A stretch of 9,355 bases of DNA from an uncultured Clostridiaceae bacterium (GTDB lineage Bacteria > Bacillota > Clostridia > Lachnospirales > Lachnospiraceae). The DNA is taken from contig CATLIJ010000084.1 in the NCBI GenBank assembly GCA_949948825.1, forward strand, positions 1 through 9,355. The letters are read 5' to 3'. A model generated the notes under the pieces. The model was not told where the DNA came from, ran no database searches, and worked only from the letters and a program-made list of their open reading frames with translations. Made by a program: the position numbers and the translations under genes. Shown one piece after another: positions 5,581 to 9,355 of this stretch; the first letter of the stretch is position 1; each line of letters starts with the position of its first letter.

Positions 5581-7583
5581 AACATGCTTAAGAGACACTT
5601 CAGCACCTGATATACCAGTACAGATGCACTCCAGGCAATCAGGATTTGAAATCCCATAAGGCCCAATGTAAATTTCCAGGAGCGGGTCTCCCTGCGAATC
5701 GCGCCGATGGCCGCCACACATGGAGTATACATGAGGCAGAACACCATCAAGGCATAGGCATTCGCCCAGCCAAAGCCTCCGGCAGCAAGACTGGCAGACA
5801 GCTGGCTCATGCCTGCGCCGGAATTAATGTTGCTCACCCCGTACAATACGGAAAAGCTTGAGACCACCACCTCTTTAGCCGAAAGCCCGGAGATCAGGGC
5901 CACTGCGATCTGCCAGGAGCCAAGCCCTGCCGGCTTTAGAGCCGGAGCCAGAATCCGGCCAAATCCGGCGGCAAAGCTCTCTGTTACCTCTGTGACATAC
6001 CCGGACATTCCGAAATTCAGCACAAACCACAGCACAATGGATGCCAGGAATATGGTGGTTCCCGCTTTGGACAGATAGTCCTTCACCTTATCCCACACAT
6101 AGATCCAGACGGTCCTCACATTAGGCGTCTTATATTCCGGAAGCTCAATCAAAAGGGCATCCTCCTCCCCGGTCTGATCCAGCTTATGTACCACAAAGGC
6201 AATCAGAATTGCTGTGGCAAGGCCAATCAGATAAAGAGAATAGGCAACCCAAAGAGCATAATCAGCAAAAAATATTTGTGCAAACAAAACATAAATCGGC
6301 AATCTGGCAGAACAGGACATAAATGGCGTAATCAGAATCGTGCGCCGCCGGTCCCGCTCACTTGGCAAAGCCCTGGATGCCATGACAGCAGGCACGGTAC
6401 ACCCAAACCCCAGCAGCATGGGAAGAAAGGCTTTTCCAGACAATCCCACACGCCCCATAATCTCATTCATTACATAGGCCACCCTTGCCATATAACCACT
6501 GTCCTCCAGAAAGGCCAGAGCCAGAAACAATATAAAAATATTAGGAAGAAAGGTTAAAATGCCTCCCACCCCTGCCACAATCCCATCCACCACCAGGGAA
6601 ATCATCCAGGAAGAGGCATGCATCCGGGTCAGAATCTCATAGACTGCGCCGGAAAACCAGTCTAATCCGGTCTCAAAATATCCCTTGAGATAATCGCCCA
6701 CAGAAAATGTAAGAAAAAACACCACTGCCATAATCCCCAAAAACATCCAGGTTCCCCAAACAGGATGGGTCAGCCACCGGTCAATCCGGTCCGTGGAAGC
6801 AGCCCGTTCCTCTTTATTGAACAGGCACTCCTCAATGACCTCCTCAATGTAGTCATACTTTTGGTTGATCAATTCTTTTTCATAGCCATCTCCCACAATA
6901 TGCTCCACATCAACCGGATGATCGTTTTGCACCTCTGTATCCTTTTCCAGCATCTTCACTGCATGCCAGCGCATATTTTCCATTTCGCCGTACTTGGCAT
7001 ACAAAATCTCCTGAATCTGTCTGATCTTTTCCTCAATCTGGTTGTCATACCGGACCACCACCCCCTGAGGCTCCTCTTCATAATGATGGACAACTGCATG
7101 CAAAAGCACATCCAGCCCGGTTCTTTTCCGCGCTGAAACCGGAACCACCGGAATATATCCCAGCATCTCCGGAAGACGATGCAAATCAATCTCCATCCCC
7201 CGCTCTTCCACAATATCCATCATATTTAAAGCCAGAATTACTGGTTTTTTCAGTTCCAGAAGCTGCAGTGTCAGATAAAGGTTTCTTTCCAGAGAAGAAG
7301 CATCCACCACATTAATGATAACATCCACTTCCCCTTCCTCAATGCATCGCCGTGTGACGATTTCCTCGATTGTGTAGGAAGTCAGGCTGTAAATTCCAGG
7401 AAGATCAATCACACGAATGGGACGCCCCTTATAGCTGGCACGTCCCTCCACCCGTTCTACGGTAACTCCCGGCCAGTTGGCCACCTTCAGGCTTGCTCCG
7501 GTAAAAGCATTAAACAATGTGGTCTTGCCGCAGTTGGGATTTCCCACAAAACCCACACAGATCTCATTTTGATTTCTCTCCAC
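5577..7583 (-). CDS. feoB: Ferrous iron transport protein B, GTPase-permease
   Basis: FeoB imports Fe(II) across the cytoplasmic membrane. The 668-aa product is shorter than the 773-aa E. coli protein but usual for Clostridia. The N-terminal G domain shows G1 GNPNCGKTT (14-22), G2 T41 in NWPGVTVE, G3 DLPG (60-63), G4 NMMD (120-123) and G5 SAR (150-152). A helical GDI-like spacer follows (about 170-260). The membrane part (about 275-665) contains the two Gate motifs, LGFGCTVPAVMASRAL with C395 and TPFMSCSARLP with C424. The start codon is GTG at 7583. It is chosen because GGAGG lies 9 nt upstream inside the 3' end of feoA and the feoA stop ends 1 nt before it, which implies coupled translation. 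The TAG stop overlaps the TAA of the convergent DUF5688-type gene. No feoC is seen. Confidence 0.97.
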   Translation of the reverse strand: MERNQNEICVGFVGNPNCGKTTLFNAFTGASLKVANWPGVTVERVEGRASYKGRPIRVIDLPGIYSLTSYTIEEIVTRRCIEEGEVDVIINVVDASSLERNLYLTLQLLELKKPVILALNMMDIVEERGMEIDLHRLPEMLGYIPVVPVSARKRTGLDVLLHAVVHHYEEEPQGVVVRYDNQIEEKIRQIQEILYAKYGEMENMRWHAVKMLEKDTEVQNDHPVDVEHIVGDGYEKELINQKYDYIEEVIEECLFNKEERAASTDRIDRWLTHPVWGTWMFLGIMAVVFFLTFSVGDYLKGYFETGLDWFSGAVYEILTRMHASSWMISLVVDGIVAGVGGILTFLPNIFILFLALAFLEDSGYMARVAYVMNEIMGRVGLSGKAFLPMLLGFGCTVPAVMASRALPSERDRRRTILITPFMSCSARLPIYVLFAQIFFADYALWVAYSLYLIGLATAILIAFVVHKLDQTGEEDALLIELPEYKTPNVRTVWIYVWDKVKDYLSKAGTTIFLASIVLWFVLNFGMSGYVTEVTESFAAGFGRILAPALKPAGLGSWQIAVALISGLSAKEVVVSSFSVLYGVSNINSGAGMSQLSASLAAGGFGWANAYALMVFCLMYTPCVAAIGAIRRETRSWKFTLGLMGFQILIAWSASVLVYQVLKCLLSMF

Positions 7584-7584
7584 G

Positions 7585-7827
7585 TCACCGTTCCTCCTTT
7601 ATCCGGCTTAGTTCCTCTATTGAAATCCCATCGCTAATCTTTTTTCCCACAGCCAGCCGGGTTCCCCGAACCTTAAAAATCACAGAACCGCTGCCTTTTT
7701 TATTCAGGATTGTCACCAGGGTCATTTCATTGACTCCCAAAGCCTCCAGCCGACGGGTAACTGCATCCTCTGCCGTTACACTTCTGACTACATACGTGCT
7801 GCCAACCTTCCCCTCATTCAGCCTCAT
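7585..7827 (-). CDS. feoA: Ferrous iron transport protein A, SH3-like partner of FeoB
   Basis: This small cytoplasmic protein of 80 aa has the FeoA SH3-like fold pattern: RRLEALGV (25-32), a hydrophobic VTIL strand, KGSGSVIFKVRGTRLAVGKKIS (44-65, described by its conserved G, V, G, R and A positions), and a terminal hydrophobic I-x-I. FeoA is thought to support FeoB-driven Fe(II) uptake. Its ATG (7825-7827) overlaps the uvrB stop codon in an ATGA arrangement. Its GGAGG site lies 7 nt upstream within the last uvrB codons. FeoB follows after 1 nt. The gene therefore appears to depend on uvrB transcription and translation unless an internal promoter lies in uvrB. Confidence 0.93.
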   Translation of the reverse strand: MRLNEGKVGSTYVVRSVTAEDAVTRRLEALGVNEMTLVTILNKKGSGSVIFKVRGTRLAVGKKISDGISIEELSRIKEER

Positions 7828-9355
7828 TCTTCAACCTCCAGCAACATCTTTTTTACCTTTAGCATACGATCCCGCAGCACAGCCGCTTCCTCAAAATTCA
7901 ACTCTGCTGCAGCCTGGTTCATCTTCTTCTGCAGCTCCTTTGCCAGTCTTCCAAGCTCCTTTGCATCCATGGATTCCGGATCTTTGTCAAAAGCTTTGGA
8001 ATCTGCCTGCGCTGCTTTGGAAATCGCAATCAGATCCCGAACTGCCTTTTTGATGGTGGTTGGCGTTATATTGTGTTCTTCATTGTATTTCTGCTGGATC
8101 TGCCGCCTCCGGTTCGTCTCTTCAATAGCTGTCCGCATGGAATCTGTAATAGTATCCGCATACATAATCACATGACCTTCTGCATTTCTGGCCGCCCTTC
8201 CAATGGTCTGAATCAGAGAAGTCTCTGACCGGAGAAATCCCTCCTTATCCGCATCCAGAATAGCCACCAGGGTAATCTCCGGTATATCCAGGCCCTCTCT
8301 CAAAAGATTAATTCCCACCAGAACATCAAATACATCCATACGCATATCCCGGATAATCTCTGCCCGCTCCAAAGTGTCAATATCCGAATGAAGGTATTTG
8401 ACCCGAATCCCCACCTCCCGCATGTAATCGGTCAGATCTTCTGCCATCCGCTTGGTCAATGTGGTAATCAGCACCTTATTATGCTTCTCAACCTCTTGAT
8501 TCACCTCAGAAATCAGATCATCAATCTGTCCCTCCACAGGCCGCACGGAAATCTCCGGGTCCAAAAGCCCCGTGGGGCGGATAATCTGCTCCACCCGCAT
8601 CAGCTCATGTTCTGCCTCATACACATTGGGAGTAGCTGATACAAAAAGCATCTGGTCAATCTTGCTCTCAAACTCACCAAAATTCAAAGGACGGTTATCC
8701 AGCGCCGACGGGAGGCGAAAGCCAAAGTCCACTAAAGTCTGTTTGCGGGACCGGTCTCCTGCATACATTCCCCTGACCTGAGGAAGGGTAATGTGCGATT
8801 CATCAATAATGATCAGAAAATCATCTGGAAAATAGTCAATGAGCGTCCATGGCGGCTCTCCCGGCTTTCCAAAGGTCAAATGGCGGGAATAATTCTCTAT
8901 GCCTGAGCAAAACCCGGTCTCCCGCATCATCTCCACATCAAAATTGGTCCGCTCTCCAATCCGCTGGGCCTCTAAAAGTTTATCCTCACTTTTAAAATAT
9001 GCCACCTGCTCCTTCATTTCCTCCAGAATATTCTCTGTGGCCAGCTGAAGCTTCTCCTTGGGAACCACATAATGAGAAGCAGGAAAAATCGCCACATGCC
9101 CCAGCTCCAGCCTTCCCTCCCCGGTCAGCCCGTCAATCTCCGTGATCCGTTCCACCTCATCTCCAAAAAACTCAATCCGGTATGCCTCGCTTCCGGAATA
9201 CGCCGGAAACACCTCCAGCACATCTCCTCTCACCCGAAAGGTTCCCCGGTGAAAGTCCATATCATTGCGGGTATACTGAATATCAATCAGCTTATGAATC
9301 AGCTCGTCCCGATCCCTTATCATCCCCGGCCTTAAGGAAATCACCATCTCCTTGT
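7824..9355 (-). CDS. uvrB: Excinuclease ABC subunit B, N-terminus outside window
   Basis: UvrB is the damage-verifying helicase-like subunit of nucleotide excision repair. About 509 codons are visible; a full protein is about 660 aa, so roughly 150 N-terminal residues, including the Walker A motif, lie beyond the right edge. The ATG at 9347 is internal: the frame stays open to 9355 and the following sequence matches the domain after the UvrA-binding region. Counting from the methionine at 9347, DESH is at 182-185, LFVSATP at 234-240, and GINLLREGLDIPE and QTIGRAARN follow. A C-terminal UVR motif for UvrC contact (LQKKMNQAAAELNFEEAA) ends the protein. The stop codon overlaps feoA by 4 nt. UvrA or UvrC is not the downstream partner, which is unusual. 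Confidence 0.97.
   Translation of the reverse strand, partial: KEMVISLRPGMIRDRDELIHKLIDIQYTRNDMDFHRGTFRVRGDVLEVFPAYSGSEAYRIEFFGDEVERITEIDGLTGEGRLELGHVAIFPASHYVVPKEKLQLATENILEEMKEQVAYFKSEDKLLEAQRIGERTNFDVEMMRETGFCSGIENYSRHLTFGKPGEPPWTLIDYFPDDFLIIIDESHITLPQVRGMYAGDRSRKQTLVDFGFRLPSALDNRPLNFGEFESKIDQMLFVSATPNVYEAEHELMRVEQIIRPTGLLDPEISVRPVEGQIDDLISEVNQEVEKHNKVLITTLTKRMAEDLTDYMREVGIRVKYLHSDIDTLERAEIIRDMRMDVFDVLVGINLLREGLDIPEITLVAILDADKEGFLRSETSLIQTIGRAARNAEGHVIMYADTITDSMRTAIEETNRRRQIQQKYNEEHNITPTTIKKAVRDLIAISKAAQADSKAFDKDPESMDAKELGRLAKELQKKMNQAAAELNFEEAAVLRDRMLKVKKMLLEVEE

Overview
The window looks like chromosomal DNA from a gut-type Clostridia, most likely Lachnospiraceae. The basis is low-to-mid GC content, strong GGAGG ribosome binding sites, TATAAT promoters, a DUF5688-type protein and a Lachnospiraceae-style acyl-ACP thioesterase start. 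The family assignment is inference from protein resemblance; no search was run.

Layout from the left edge: (i) the first 20 codons of a minus-strand acyl-ACP thioesterase (1-61), with a good sigma-A-type promoter at 109-137. (ii) An intergenic stretch (62-395) whose right part (244-392) is a compact cloverleaf of nested inverted repeats, ending 3 nt short of the next gene's stop codon. (iii) A minus-strand pair, kduI then a YhcH/YiaL (DUF386) gene, which fits uronate metabolism downstream of pectin or glycosaminoglycan breakdown. (iv) An 824-aa membrane-anchored extracytoplasmic protein of unknown function on the minus strand, with a propeller-like middle and a C39-peptidase-like C-terminus that seems to lack catalytic residues. 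(v) A 220-bp divergent promoter region. (vi) A plus-strand DUF5688-type gene split in two by a single-base frameshift. (vii) A minus-strand operon, uvrB (5' end outside the window), feoA, feoB. Its genes are overlapped or abutted so that translation is probably coupled, linking nucleotide excision repair to ferrous iron uptake.

Functional links: KduI isomerises 5-keto-4-deoxyuronate, and the YhcH partner may handle the ring/open-chain or anomeric step before it. FeoA and FeoB form the Fe(II) import system, and their genes follow uvrB with no room for a separate promoter except inside uvrB. The DUF5688 gene and feoB converge tail to tail and share bases of their stop codons.

No tRNA, rRNA, CRISPR array, transposase or phage gene was seen. 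The items that best deserve follow-up are the cloverleaf element, the pseudo-peptidase surface protein, and the uvrB-feoAB arrangement. None of them can be called a new system from sequence alone.
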